The translations under genes and the position numbers were made by a program. This document shows positions 41,752 to 50,751 of a DNA stretch of 64,000 bases, piece after piece; positions within the stretch are counted from its first letter, which is position 1, and each line of letters opens with the position of its first letter. The stretch covers positions 5,084,001 to 5,148,000 of the forward strand of contig NZ_AP022576.1 in assembly GCF_010730355.1 (NCBI RefSeq), in the 5' to 3' direction. The notes under the pieces are model-generated. The model had not been told where the DNA came from, ran no database searches, and saw only the letters and a list, made by a program, of their open reading frames with translations. Source of the DNA: Mycobacterium florentinum (lineage in GTDB: Bacteria > Actinomycetota > Actinomycetes > Mycobacteriales > Mycobacteriaceae).

Positions 41752-44700
41752 TCAATCGGCGATGCCGGCCTGCTCGGGCTTTCTCGGGTTTTGCTGGCGC
41801 ACATGGCTGCTGATCCACTCCTCGAGCTTGTCCGGGGGCAGCGGCGGGGTGTGTACGAACCCCTGGGTAATCGTGCAGCCGTATCGCTGCAGTGCGGTCA
41901 GCGTGACCTCGTCTTCGACCCCCTCGGCCACCAGGTCCGCGCCGAGACTGTCCGCCAGCGCGATCGTGGACCGCACGATGGCCACCGATCGGGCGTCCTG
42001 AGCCAGCCGTGCCACGAAGATCCGGTCGAGCTTCAACTCGTCAACCGAGACATCCTGCAACCTCGCCAGCGACGACCATCCGGTCCCGTAGTCGTCCAGC
42101 GAAATGCGAACGCCCAGGCGCCGCAGCTCGGCCACGGTATTGCGTGACCGCACCGAGTCGACGAGGGCGCTTTCGGTGATCTCGACGATCAACGCGTTCG
42201 CGGGCAAACCGCGGGCCCAGAGCAGTCTTTCGATCGAGCTGACAAGCTCGAGGTCAAGTAGGTTGGTTGTCGCCAGGTTCACCGATACGGCCGAGGTGAT
42301 GCCGTTTTCGCGCCAAAACTGGATCTGGGTGAGAGCGAGTTTCAGTGTGCGGTCGGCGATCTTGCGCATCAGCCCGGCGCGTTCGGCGGCGGACAGGAAT
42401 TCCTCGGGCAGCAGCAGCCCACGAGTGGGATGGTTCCACCGCAGCAGTGCCTCGACGCTGTGCACGCTGCCGTCGCTCGTGTTGACCTTGGGCTGGTAGT
42501 ACAACGTCGGTTCCTCACCTTCGAATAGCGCGTTGCGCAATTCCTCGATGAGGTTGGGGTCGGTGTCGCGGTACACCTCGAACGCCGAGTCGTAGACCGC
42601 GATCTTGCCCATCGCGAATTTGGCGTGCGGCATCGCCGCCTCGGCGCGACTCAGCAGCTCTTGCGGATGCTGACAATGATCGGGGCACAACGCAATAGCG
42701 ATGCGTGCATCGACTCGCACGGTGATCGGATCCAATGCGAATGGCTCGCCCAAGGCTTCGAGCAGGCGACCCGCTTGGGCGCGAGCGCCGATCAGGTCGG
42801 ACCCCTCCGTCAGCAGGATTGCGAATTCGTCATCGCTGACCCGGGCCAGCAGATCCGCGTGCCGCACGCTGTTGGCAAGCCGATCCGCGATGTGGCGCAA
42901 CAGCTCATCGCCGAACGGGCGCCCGAGTGAGTCGCTGATCTCGTCAAGCTCGTACAGCTTCACCAGCAGCAACGCCTTGCGCGACGGCGTTTTGAGCGCC
43001 GCGTCGAGTTCTGTCGGGGTGTCGGGCAACGACGTCAACGCGGTGGCCAGCGACCTTCGGTTGGGCAACGTCGTCAACTCGTCGGTCATGGAGTGCTTGT
43101 AGCTTTCGGCCATCATGCTGACGTCACGCAACGTCAGCGAGAACCGGACGGCGGCGGTCACCAGGCTCAATGCCGCCAAAGCCGTTGCAAATCGCGAGTT
43201 TTCGTCCAACACGATGACCGTCAGCGCGACGGCTGTGCAGGCCGCCGGCACGGCGTAGGACCAGAATCCACGCTTGAGCCCGCGCGCCGCCGATGGCGCG
43301 GGCGCCCAGCTGGCCATCGCCACCAGGAGTGAGGCCGCGGGCCAGGCGGCATCGAGCGTGGTTCCTGAGCGGTATGAGCCGGCCGAGGTCTCGAAGAGAT
43401 AGACGGTGTCCGCGACCGCAAAACCGATCAGCCCACCGACGAGCAGAGCCCAGCGAAATTCGTTGCGCCAGCCAACCATTGGCAGCATGCCGGCGGCGAG
43501 AGCCACCAGCACCAGATCGCCCCACGGGTACAGCAGTCCGACCAACACGGTGTCCGGTGCCCGGGTCGCGGCCGCGTGGAAGGGACCGTTACGCAGTGCC
43601 ACGCCCAGTGCTGCCATGGCCAAACCGCATACCAGGGGATCGAGCCGGATCGGAATCGGTACGGCGGCCAGTCGTGCCCGCACCAGCAGCAGCAGCCCGA
43701 GATAGACGAACGGGTAGAACGCGAGGTACTCCGGGTCGGCCGCCGAGGGTGACTGCCCGTCGGGTACTCCCACGAGGTAGACGACGTCGCCCATCGCCGA
43801 GGATGCCATCCCGACCGCGATCAGCGACCAGGCCAACCGATCGCTCGCGACGCGGTAGGCGCGAACGGCAATCAGCCCGGCCGCCAGCAAGTTCAACGCG
43901 GCATACAGAGAATTGGTGAAGGGTATGTCCTTGGCATTGAGGCCGGCAAGGCTCGTCGCGGTGAAGGTGAGCACGCCAATTGCCAATATTGCCATGGCAA
44001 TTCGGACCGGCGCGGGTGCCCATCGCAGGTCATCGGGCAGATCGGATGGCTCGTCGGGTGCCGAGGTCTTTGGCTCCGCTCGTGCGGTGCGTGGCGAGCC
44101 GGATATGCCCGAGGCGGCTGCCGAAATGGGCGCCCATTCCGCCAGTTTGGCGGGCAAGGCCGATATCGCCGATACCGACTCGCTCGACCGCGGAAACGTA
44201 TAGGAGAACGGAATGTCCGGCACGAAGCTGCGGACGCATTGGCCGCCTTCGCGTTTGGCGGTATACATGGCCAGGTCGGCGTGCCGCAGCAGCTGGTCGA
44301 CGGTGCATGTCGACGCGGCGGTGGCCACGGTGAAGCCGATGCTCGGGCGAACCGCGACCGGCACGCCGTCGATCACGATCGGGGCGCTGAACGCCTCGAG
44401 CACGTCATGTGCGGCAGCCTGAGACTCTTCGACGGAACCCTCTAGCAGCACCGCGAATTCGTCACCGCCCAGTCGGGCGATGAGGCCGTTTTCGTGCAGG
44501 GCGGCGGTGAGCCGCCCGGCGACCCGGATGAGCAGTTCGTCGCCCGCCGGGTGTCCCAAGCCGTCGTTGACCGCTTTGAAGTTGTCGAGGTCGAGGCACA
44601 ACACCGCGATTGGTGGAGAATCTTCGTTTCGGGCGGCGACGGCGTCTTCCAGGCGATGCAGGAAATGCGGCCGATTCGCCAGGCCGGTCAGGCTGTCCCG

Positions 44701-45714
44701 AAACGCCTCCCGCGCGACCGCGGACAACAGGTCCTGGTTTTCGGTGAGCGCGATGAATTGCCGGACGAGCACCGCGCCCACCAGGATTCCCAGCAGGGCG
44801 GTCAACACTCCGAGGTGCTGACTGACGATGGCGCCAAACCCGACGACCGCGGCCAGCGACAGCGGCAGGTACGGCAGCCACAGCAGCGTGCGTGACAACA
44901 CCTCGCTGCGCGACGCCGTCGCCGACACGGGTTCGTCGACGCTGGCCAGGGCGCCAAGCGTGATCAGGCACAATCCGGCCACCCGGCCCAGGTCACCCAG
45001 ATCACTGACGTGATAGCTGCCGATCCCGGTATCGAACACCATCGTGATGTCGGCGATGCTGATCACCGCGATACCGGCGGCTACCAGGCTGCGGCTCGGT
45101 CGCTCACCGGGACGACCCCGCGACAGCATCAGAATCGCCGTCGTCAGCAGGATGCCGTCGTTGACCACCTGCGCCACCGTCGCGGTCCGGGAACCGGTGG
45201 TGTCGCGCAGCTGCTTTTCCAGGACGAATACCCACGAGACCACGAGCAGCGAGGTGACCAGGATCAGCCCGTCGAGTACCAGCCGCCGCGAACTGTGGCG
45301 AGACAGGTTGGACAACGCCACCAACGACGTCATGGCGCCGAAAGGCCATAACAGCAGCACGATCTCGGCCGCGGCCGGGTGCGCGGCGTGATCCAGCTGC
45401 GAGCGCACGTCGTAGAATGCCCAGATGAGTTCGCCGATCGCCCAGCCCATCAGGGCCGTCACCATGGCCAGCCAGCCGACTCTGCGGCGCCCGGTGGTGT
45501 AGCGCGCCGCGCGCAGGCCGCATGCCGCACCGAACAGCAGACTCGCCGCCAAGGCGATTTCGTCGACCGGGCGGGTCGCGTACTCGCCTTCCCAGTTCCG
45601 GACCGAGGCGACGATGATCATCAGCCCGGCGACGCCGTATCCGGCGACGACGAGCCACCCGACGCGCGCGGACAGCCCGAATCGCTGCCACGGAATCCCC
45701 GTCCAGCGCTTCAT
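41752..45714 (-). CDS. giant membrane c-di-GMP enzyme: TM-GGDEF-TM-GGDEF(degenerate)-EAL
   Basis: A 1320-residue protein with two membrane blocks (about 15-325 and 565-860). GGDEF domain 1 keeps GGDEF (416-420) and both metal Asp in LDLDNFK but lacks the inhibitory RxxD (His407...Gly410 instead), so it should make c-di-GMP without product inhibition. GGDEF domain 2 has SDDEF (960-964), lost the metal Asp residues (KLYELDE) yet keeps RxxD (Arg951...Asp954). The EAL domain (about 1055-1300) retains EAL (1088-1090), EITES, DDYGTG (1207-1212), ELKLD, EGVED and QGF, so it looks active as a phosphodiesterase. The ATG at 45714 follows GGAGCAGCA; a start at 45768 would add 18 residues. Absent at this place in M. 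tuberculosis. Confidence 0.9.
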   Translation of the reverse strand: MKRWTGIPWQRFGLSARVGWLVVAGYGVAGLMIIVASVRNWEGEYATRPVDEIALAASLLFGAACGLRAARYTTGRRRVGWLAMVTALMGWAIGELIWAFYDVRSQLDHAAHPAAAEIVLLLWPFGAMTSLVALSNLSRHSSRRLVLDGLILVTSLLVVSWVFVLEKQLRDTTGSRTATVAQVVNDGILLTTAILMLSRGRPGERPSRSLVAAGIAVISIADITMVFDTGIGSYHVSDLGDLGRVAGLCLITLGALASVDEPVSATASRSEVLSRTLLWLPYLPLSLAAVVGFGAIVSQHLGVLTALLGILVGAVLVRQFIALTENQDLLSAVAREAFRDSLTGLANRPHFLHRLEDAVAARNEDSPPIAVLCLDLDNFKAVNDGLGHPAGDELLIRVAGRLTAALHENGLIARLGGDEFAVLLEGSVEESQAAAHDVLEAFSAPIVIDGVPVAVRPSIGFTVATAASTCTVDQLLRHADLAMYTAKREGGQCVRSFVPDIPFSYTFPRSSESVSAISALPAKLAEWAPISAAASGISGSPRTARAEPKTSAPDEPSDLPDDLRWAPAPVRIAMAILAIGVLTFTATSLAGLNAKDIPFTNSLYAALNLLAAGLIAVRAYRVASDRLAWSLIAVGMASSAMGDVVYLVGVPDGQSPSAADPEYLAFYPFVYLGLLLLVRARLAAVPIPIRLDPLVCGLAMAALGVALRNGPFHAAATRAPDTVLVGLLYPWGDLVLVALAAGMLPMVGWRNEFRWALLVGGLIGFAVADTVYLFETSAGSYRSGTTLDAAWPAASLLVAMASWAPAPSAARGLKRGFWSYAVPAACTAVALTVIVLDENSRFATALAALSLVTAAVRFSLTLRDVSMMAESYKHSMTDELTTLPNRRSLATALTSLPDTPTELDAALKTPSRKALLLVKLYELDEISDSLGRPFGDELLRHIADRLANSVRHADLLARVSDDEFAILLTEGSDLIGARAQAGRLLEALGEPFALDPITVRVDARIAIALCPDHCQHPQELLSRAEAAMPHAKFAMGKIAVYDSAFEVYRDTDPNLIEELRNALFEGEEPTLYYQPKVNTSDGSVHSVEALLRWNHPTRGLLLPEEFLSAAERAGLMRKIADRTLKLALTQIQFWRENGITSAVSVNLATTNLLDLELVSSIERLLWARGLPANALIVEITESALVDSVRSRNTVAELRRLGVRISLDDYGTGWSSLARLQDVSVDELKLDRIFVARLAQDARSVAIVRSTIALADSLGADLVAEGVEDEVTLTALQRYGCTITQGFVHTPPLPPDKLEEWISSHVRQQNPRKPEQAGIAD

Positions 45715-45829
45715 TGCTGCTCCAGCCGATCTGTTCCCCCGGCGGTGAACGCATGAAGGCTTCACCACTGCATGGGCAGAATAGTCGTCCCAGACGGTTT
45801 AGCTGGTGCTTTTGTGCAGCTTGGTACCG

Positions 45830-46279
45830 CTAGGCGGGCGTCAGCGCGACGATCGGGATGGGCCGCGACGTCCGGCTCTGATACCCGTCGTACCGGTTGG
45901 CGTTGTTCTTGTTGACGATTTGCCACAGCCGCGCGTAGTCGGGGTCGTCCGGGCCGATGCTGCGCGAGTTGACTCGGAACCGGTTGGGGCCGACGTTGAT
46001 CTCACATTCCGGACGTTTGCGCAGGTTGTGGTACCAGCCGGGGGCGCTGTCGCTACCGCCGTAGGACGCGACGACCAGGTACGCGTCGCCGTCCTTGGCG
46101 TAGGTCAGTGTGGACGAGCGCTGCTGACCGGTCTTGGCGCCGATCGTGTGCAACAGCAGGCTGTCCGGCATCCCGGGTACGTGGTGGCCGATCCGGCCAT
46201 CGGTTTTCCGGTACAGCGAGTCGTGAATGCGCAGCAGCGGGGCCAGAAAGATCCGCTCCAGCGTGGTGAGGTTGCTCAT
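45830..46279 (-). CDS. deazaflavin (F420)-dependent nitroreductase-family protein (Rv1261c)
   Basis: A 149-residue split-barrel protein of the Ddn/DUF385 family. Members bind F420H2 or FMN and reduce quinones or nitro compounds; M. tuberculosis Ddn activates pretomanid. Family marks are LLLHTIGAKTGQQRSSTL (about 41-58), LVVASYGGSDSAPGWYHNL (about 68-86) and NVGPNRFRV. The ATG at 46279 lies 10 bp after the HIT-gene stop on the same strand, indicating a two-gene operon. No signal peptide. Confidence 0.88.
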   Translation of the reverse strand: MSNLTTLERIFLAPLLRIHDSLYRKTDGRIGHHVPGMPDSLLLHTIGAKTGQQRSSTLTYAKDGDAYLVVASYGGSDSAPGWYHNLRKRPECEINVGPNRFRVNSRSIGPDDPDYARLWQIVNKNNANRYDGYQSRTSRPIPIVALTPA

Positions 46280-46289
46280 GAATCCATTT

Positions 46290-46718
46290 CTACTGACTGG
46301 CGTCGATGCGTGCCAGCGCGTCGCGCAGGATCTGCCCGGTGGCCTCGCGGTCCGGGTCTCGGCGCAGCAACATCCCCTTGGCCACCGAAAGTTTGTCGCC
46401 GTTGCGGCGGGGGAGAACGTGCAGGTGGATGTGGAACACCGTCTGGAAAGCCGCGCTGCCGTCGTTGATCCCGATGTTCGTCGCGTCGGCCAATTCGGTG
46501 GCCTTGGCGGCGCGTGCGATCCGCTGGCCGATGGTGATCATCTGGGCCAGCGTCTGCGGCGGGGTGTCGGTCAGATCGACGCTGTGCTCCTTGGGCATCA
46601 CCAGGGTGTGGCCTCGCGTGAACGGGCGGATATCGAGGATCGCCAGGTAGTCGTCGTCTTCGTAAATCCGGATGGCCGGAGCTTCCCCAGCGACGATCGC
46701 ACAGAACACGCAGGACAT
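46290..46718 (-). CDS. HIT-family nucleotide hydrolase (Rv1262c)
   Basis: A 142-residue histidine-triad protein that hydrolyses or transfers nucleotides (Hint/Ap4A-hydrolase-like). The triad reads VFHIHLHVLPR (about 93-103). The N-terminal SCVFCAIVAG contains a Cys-x2-Cys that with downstream His residues forms the zinc site of many HIT proteins. The ATG at 46718 has no ribosome binding site, but a TACCGT box (46725-46730) stands six bases upstream, fitting a leaderless mRNA. It is divergent from amiB2. Confidence 0.9.
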   Translation of the reverse strand: MSCVFCAIVAGEAPAIRIYEDDDYLAILDIRPFTRGHTLVMPKEHSVDLTDTPPQTLAQMITIGQRIARAAKATELADATNIGINDGSAAFQTVFHIHLHVLPRRNGDKLSVAKGMLLRRDPDREATGQILRDALARIDASQ

Positions 46719-46724
46719 GTCGCC

Positions 46725-46730
46725 ACGGTA
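46725..46730 (-). promoter_or_regulatory. -10 box, leaderless promoter of the HIT gene
   Basis: TACCGT on the minus strand with exactly six bases to the ATG at 46718. Confidence 0.5.
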
Positions 46731-46837
46731 CTGGCTGCCTCAACCCGGCCGGCTCGCGCCCGAGCCGGCGAATGCACACCCTTATACCGTTTGCGCACAT
46801 GATCAACCGGCCGGGGCGCGACGCCGGCCGCGGGGGC

Positions 46838-46843
46838 TACGCT
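46838..46843 (+). promoter_or_regulatory. -10 box, leaderless promoter of amiB2
   Basis: TACGCT with exactly six bases to the ATG at 46850; no ribosome binding site is present. Supports the 462-residue form of AmiB2. Confidence 0.5.
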
Positions 46844-46849
46844 GCGGCA

Positions 46850-48238
46850 ATGGACGCTCGCGAACTCGCCTTCGCCGGTGCGGGCGCACTGGCGAAGATG
46901 CTGGCCGACGGTGAAATCAGCGCGCCGGACCTGCTCGAGGTCTACCTGGAGCGGATCGCGCGCCTGGACAGCGACCTGCGCTGCTACCGCGTGGTGCTGG
47001 CCGACAGCGCCCGCGAGGACGCGCAGGCCGCCCAGGAACTTCTCGACGCGGGCGCGCGGCTGCCGCTGCTGGGCGTGCCGATCGCGATCAAGGACGATGT
47101 CGACGTCGCCGGTGAGGTGACCGCGTGCGGCAGCGGCGGCCACGGTCCGCCGGTCGCGTCCGATGCGGAAGCCGTTCGCCGGCTGCGCGCTGCCGGCGCG
47201 GTCATCCTCGGCAAGACCAATGTGCCCGAGCTGATGATCTTCCCGTTCACCGAGTCGCTGACCTTCGGCGCGACCCGCAACCCGTGGAACCTCGGGCGCA
47301 GCCCGGGCGGCAGCAGCGGCGGCAGCGGCGCCGCGGTCGCCGCCGGGCTGGCCCCGATCGCGCTGGGATCCGACGGCGGCGGCTCGATTCGCGTCCCGTC
47401 GTCCTGGTGTGGCCTGTTCGGCCTGAAGCCGCAACGCGATCGCGTCTCGCTCGAACCGCACGACAACGCGTGGTACGGGCTGAGCGTCAACGGTCCGATC
47501 GCACGCTCGGTGGCCGACGCCGCACTGTTCCTCGATGCCACCACGACGATCCCGGGCCCCGAGGGCGGATTCGTCGGCGCCGCCGCGCGCGACCCCGGCA
47601 AGCTGCGAATTGCGTTGAGCACCAAGATCCCCACCGCCCCGCAGCGGGTCGGGCGCGAAGAGTTGGCGGCCGTGGAGCAGGCCGGCGCGCTGCTTCGCGA
47701 TCTGGGCCATGAGGTCATCACCGCCGACCCTGACTATCCACTCACGCGGCTGTATGCGAACTTCCTGCCGCGCTACCTGCGGGGCATCTGCGACGACGCC
47801 GACGCGCAGGCCCATCCGGAACGCCTCGAAGCCCGCACCCGCACCCTGGCGCGCCTGGGATCGTTCTTCTCGGACCGCAGGATGGAAGCCGTGCAGGCCG
47901 CCGAGGAGCGGATGAGCGCCAGGATCCAGTCGATCTTCGACGACGTCGACGTCGTCATCACGCCGGGCACCGCGGACGGTCCGTCCCGGATCGGTGCCTA
48001 CCGGCGCCGCGGCGCGGTGTCGACGCTGCTGCTGGTCGCCCAGCAGGTTCCGTACTTCGCACCCTGGAATGCAACCGGTCAGCCCGCCGCGGTGGTGCCG
48101 TGGGACTTCGACGGCGACGGGCTGCCGTTGTCGGTACAGCTGGTCGGCCGACCGTTCGACGAGGCGACGTTGTTGTCGCTGTCCGCACAGATCGAAGCGG
48201 CCCGGCCGTGGGCGCACCGGCGACCGCCGGTGTCATGA
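46850..48238 (+). CDS. amiB2: amidase-signature hydrolase AmiB2
   Basis: A 462-residue amidase, the same length as M. tuberculosis AmiB2. The Ser-Ser-Lys catalytic set is visible: Lys in VPIAIKDDVDVAG (about 76-88), the cis-Ser and nucleophile Ser in the Gly/Ser-rich block GRSPGGSSGGSGAAVAAG (about 149-166) and GSDGGGSIRVPS. It hydrolyses an unidentified amide. The start was set by the promoter six bases upstream and by match to the known N-terminus. Its end overlaps the convergent glycosylase gene by six bases. Confidence 0.92.
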   Translation: MDARELAFAGAGALAKMLADGEISAPDLLEVYLERIARLDSDLRCYRVVLADSAREDAQAAQELLDAGARLPLLGVPIAIKDDVDVAGEVTACGSGGHGPPVASDAEAVRRLRAAGAVILGKTNVPELMIFPFTESLTFGATRNPWNLGRSPGGSSGGSGAAVAAGLAPIALGSDGGGSIRVPSSWCGLFGLKPQRDRVSLEPHDNAWYGLSVNGPIARSVADAALFLDATTTIPGPEGGFVGAAARDPGKLRIALSTKIPTAPQRVGREELAAVEQAGALLRDLGHEVITADPDYPLTRLYANFLPRYLRGICDDADAQAHPERLEARTRTLARLGSFFSDRRMEAVQAAEERMSARIQSIFDDVDVVITPGTADGPSRIGAYRRRGAVSTLLLVAQQVPYFAPWNATGQPAAVVPWDFDGDGLPLSVQLVGRPFDEATLLSLSAQIEAARPWAHRRPPVS

Positions 48239-48727
48239 AAGCAACAACGCCCGCCAGGCCGCCAGCTTGACGCCCGGCCGGGTGGCATGGGCCGGGCTGC
48301 TGGACGGCAGCCGCTGGAACTCGAGCCGATCGTCGGGCTGCGCCAGCCTGCGATACAGCTCGGCCGCCTTGGCGCCGTTGAAGTAAACCCGGGTGATCCT
48401 CGGGTAGTCGGCGAATAACCCGGCAAAGTCGTTGAGCACCAAGCTTTTCGGATCGATCGCGGAATCGGCGCTACCGGCCCGGCGGCAGCCGCGCAGCACG
48501 TCCCACAGCGCGACCCCGTGCGCCCGCAACGCGGCCAGACGGGATTCGTAGGGCGCGTCGGCGTCGAACCCGAAGAGCTCACCGGTGATGGGCCAGAACG
48601 CATTTCGTGGATTTGCGTAGTACTCGTGTGCGATCAGCGACTGCGCACTCGGAAACGAGCCCAGGATCAGCATCCGGGCGCGGCCGTCAATGACGGGGCC
48701 GAAGCCATGCAGCAGGGGCGGGGTCAT
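48233..48727 (-). CDS. hypoxanthine-DNA glycosylase-like protein (UDG superfamily, family 6)
   Basis: A 164-residue protein of the uracil-DNA-glycosylase fold. The sequence [13 protein letters not shown] (about 18-30) followed by [13 protein letters not shown] (about 35-47) is the mark of DNA-deoxyinosine glycosylases (HDG), which remove hypoxanthine formed by adenine deamination. [18 protein letters not shown] and a C-terminal SSSPAH complete the pattern. It is squeezed between amiB2 and the adenylate cyclase, where M. tuberculosis has no gene. With udgB at 38.7 kb the window encodes two distinct deaminated-base glycosylases. Confidence 0.85.
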   Translation of the reverse strand: MTPPLLHGFGPVIDGRARMLILGSFPSAQSLIAHEYYANPRNAFWPITGELFGFDADAPYESRLAALRAHGVALWDVLRGCRRAGSADSAIDPKSLVLNDFAGLFADYPRITRVYFNGAKAAELYRRLAQPDDRLEFQRLPSSSPAHATRPGVKLAAWRALLLS

Positions 48728-48755
48728 CGCTTCACATCATGGCCGGTCGGCGTTG

Positions 48756-48761
48756 TACGTT
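48756..48761 (+). promoter_or_regulatory. -10 box, leaderless promoter of the adenylate cyclase gene
   Basis: TACGTT with six bases to GTG 48768. A -35-like TTCACA (48731-48736) lies 19 bp further upstream, inside the 5' flank of the divergent glycosylase gene. Confidence 0.5.
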
Positions 48762-48767
48762 GACCAC

Positions 48768-49895
48768 GTGGACGACGAGGTCGACATCGACGATCTGCTC
48801 GACGGACTCGAGGGTGCCGCGCGCACGGAACGTGCCGAGCTGGTGGCCTGGCTGCTGGAACAGGGGATCACCGCCGACGAGATCGCCTCCACCAACCCGC
48901 CACTGCTGTTGGCCAGCCGCCGCATCATCGGTGACGACGGCACCTACGTGTCGGCGCGTGAGATCAGCGAGCACTACAACATCGACCTGATGCTGCTGCA
49001 GCGCGTGCAGCGCGCGATCGGGCTGGCCAGGGTGGACGATCCCGACGCGGCGATCCACATGCGCGCCGACGGTGAAGCGGCCGCCTACGCCCAGCGCTTC
49101 GTGGAGATGGGGCTCAACCCCGACCAGGTCGTGCTGGTGGTGCGGGTGCTGGCCGACGGTCTGTCCCACGCCGCCGAGGTCATGCGTTATGCGGCGCTGG
49201 CGGCGATCATGCGCCCCGGCTCCAGCGAGCTGGAGGTCGCCCAGGCGTCCAAGGCGCTGGTGAGTCAGATCGGCCCGCAGCTCGGCCCGATGATCGAGCA
49301 GATGCTCTTCATGCAGTTGCGCCACATGATGGAGACCGAGGCGGTCAATGCCGCCGAACGCGCCGCCGGCAAACCGCTGCCGGGCGCGCGCCAGGTCACC
49401 GTCGCCTTCGCCGATCTGGTCGGCTTCACCCGGTTGGGCGAGGTCGTATCGCCCGAGGAGCTGGGGCAGCTCGCCGGCCGGCTGGCGTCCCTGGCTCGCG
49501 ACATGACGGCCCCGCCGGTGCGGTTCATCAAAACGATCGGGGACGCGGTGATGTTCGTCTGCCCGGAGCCCGCGCCGCTGCTCGATGTGGTGCTGAAGCT
49601 CGTCGAAGCCGTCGACACCGACAACGACTTTCCCCGGCTGCGGGCGGGGGTGTCCGCCGGGATGGCGGTGAGCCGGGCCGGTGACTGGTTCGGCAGCCCG
49701 GTCAATGTCGCGAGCCGGGTTACCGGGGTGGCTCGCGCGGGCACCGTTTTGGTCGCCGATTCGGTGTGGGACGAGATCGGCGAGTCCGGGGAGTTCTCCG
49801 GGTCTTTCGCGGGCGCACGTCGCCTCAAGGGCGTCAAGAACGAAGTCAAGCTTTTCCGGGTACGTCGCGGCGGCGACGCCCGCGACAACGACTGA
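48768..49895 (+). CDS. class III adenylate cyclase with N-terminal pH-sensing domain (Rv1264-type)
   Basis: A 375-residue soluble cyclase making cAMP. Residues 1-205 are the helical autoinhibitory domain, which in the tuberculosis enzyme makes activity rise at acid pH. The catalytic domain starts at about 207: metal Asp216 in FADLVGFT, adenine-selecting Lys255 in FIKTIGD, second metal Asp259, and transition-state Asn/Arg in [11 protein letters not shown]. The start was chosen at GTG 48768 because a -10 box ends six bases upstream; ATG 48690 is a shadow. A CRP-type site at 5.76 kb and the Rv1265-type neighbour make cAMP signalling relevant to this window. Confidence 0.93.
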   Translation: MDDEVDIDDLLDGLEGAARTERAELVAWLLEQGITADEIASTNPPLLLASRRIIGDDGTYVSAREISEHYNIDLMLLQRVQRAIGLARVDDPDAAIHMRADGEAAAYAQRFVEMGLNPDQVVLVVRVLADGLSHAAEVMRYAALAAIMRPGSSELEVAQASKALVSQIGPQLGPMIEQMLFMQLRHMMETEAVNAAERAAGKPLPGARQVTVAFADLVGFTRLGEVVSPEELGQLAGRLASLARDMTAPPVRFIKTIGDAVMFVCPEPAPLLDVVLKLVEAVDTDNDFPRLRAGVSAGMAVSRAGDWFGSPVNVASRVTGVARAGTVLVADSVWDEIGESGEFSGSFAGARRLKGVKNEVKLFRVRRGGDARDND

Positions 49896-50121
49896 ATCCA
49901 CTACACGCTGAGGCAGGCCCGGGCGGCGCTGGGGGGCGTCTGACACGGTCCGACGCGGCCGGCTCCTTCCCCTGTGCCGGCGCTTTGACTTGGCCGCTTC
50001 CGGGCCTGCTTCGTGATCAAAAATACGCCTGTGAGCGGGCCATATCAACGGTTTTCCGGTTCCCGTAGCTAGCCGACTTTCGCGACCGTCCGGCGTTCGC
50101 CGCGGGCGAACCCGCTAGGTA

Positions 50122-50152
50122 TTACAAATGTAACGGTGTAATCATGTAATCA
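50122..50152 (+). promoter_or_regulatory. candidate operator: TGTAA repeats with 8-bp period over the start of the Rv1265-type gene
   Basis: TGTAA occurs at 50129, 50137 and 50145, exactly eight bases apart; the last two units are identical octamers (TGTAATCA) that abut and run into the ATG. An inverted TTACA at 50122-50126 pairs with the first unit as TTACA-N2-TGTAA. Such short tandem repeats are typical binding sites of ribbon-helix-helix proteins, and the product has such a motif. Confidence 0.6.
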
Positions 50153-50709
50153 TGAAATCGCACCACAGTCAGAGGCGGTACGGCCGCCCCGGGGGCTGGC
50201 AGCAAGCCCAGCAGCCCGATGCCACCGGCGCGGCGGAATGGTTCGCCGGACGCCTGCCCGAAGCCTGGTTCGACGGCGACCCGACGGTCGTCGTCGACCG
50301 TGAAGAGATCACCGTCATCGGCAAGCTGGCGGACGCAACAGAAGAGAGCGAGGCGCGTGCCGAAGGCCGGGCCTCGCGGTTCCGCGAGGAGACCCGTTCC
50401 GAGCGGATGCGCATTGCCGATGAGGCGCAGGATCGCTACGGGCGCAAGGTTTCCTGGGGCCTGGAGATCGGCGGCGAACGAATCCTGTTCACGCACATCG
50501 CAGTTCCGGTGATGACACGCTTGAAGCAGCCGGAGCGCCAGGTGCTCGACACGCTGGTGGATGCCGGTGTCGCGAGGTCGCGGGCCGACGCCCTGGCGTG
50601 GTCGGTCAAGCTCGTCGGCGAGCACACCGAGGAATGGCTGGCCAAGTTACGCGACGCGATGTCGGCGGTCGACGATCTGCGCGCCGAAGGGCCAGATCTA
50701 CCGGCTTAA
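50152..50709 (+). CDS. Rv1265-type cAMP-associated protein with ribbon-helix-helix-like C-terminus
   Basis: A 185-residue hydrophilic protein. Residues 1-60 include DPTVVVDREEITVIGKL, followed by a very charged helix (EESEARAEGRASRFREE, about 64-80). The segment RQVLDTLVDAGVARSRADAL (about 128-147) has the spacing of a ribbon-helix-helix DNA-binding motif; this is my inference. In M. tuberculosis Rv1265 was reported as cAMP- and macrophage-responsive (from memory). It follows the adenylate cyclase after 256 bp. Three TGTAA repeats cover its start, so autoregulation is plausible. It ends 42 bp from the convergent pknH. Confidence 0.8.
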   Translation: MKSHHSQRRYGRPGGWQQAQQPDATGAAEWFAGRLPEAWFDGDPTVVVDREEITVIGKLADATEESEARAEGRASRFREETRSERMRIADEAQDRYGRKVSWGLEIGGERILFTHIAVPVMTRLKQPERQVLDTLVDAGVARSRADALAWSVKLVGEHTEEWLAKLRDAMSAVDDLRAEGPDLPA

Positions 50710-50751
50710 GCCAATCTCGCAGTGCCGCTTAGGCATTGGCGGCCGCAAGAG

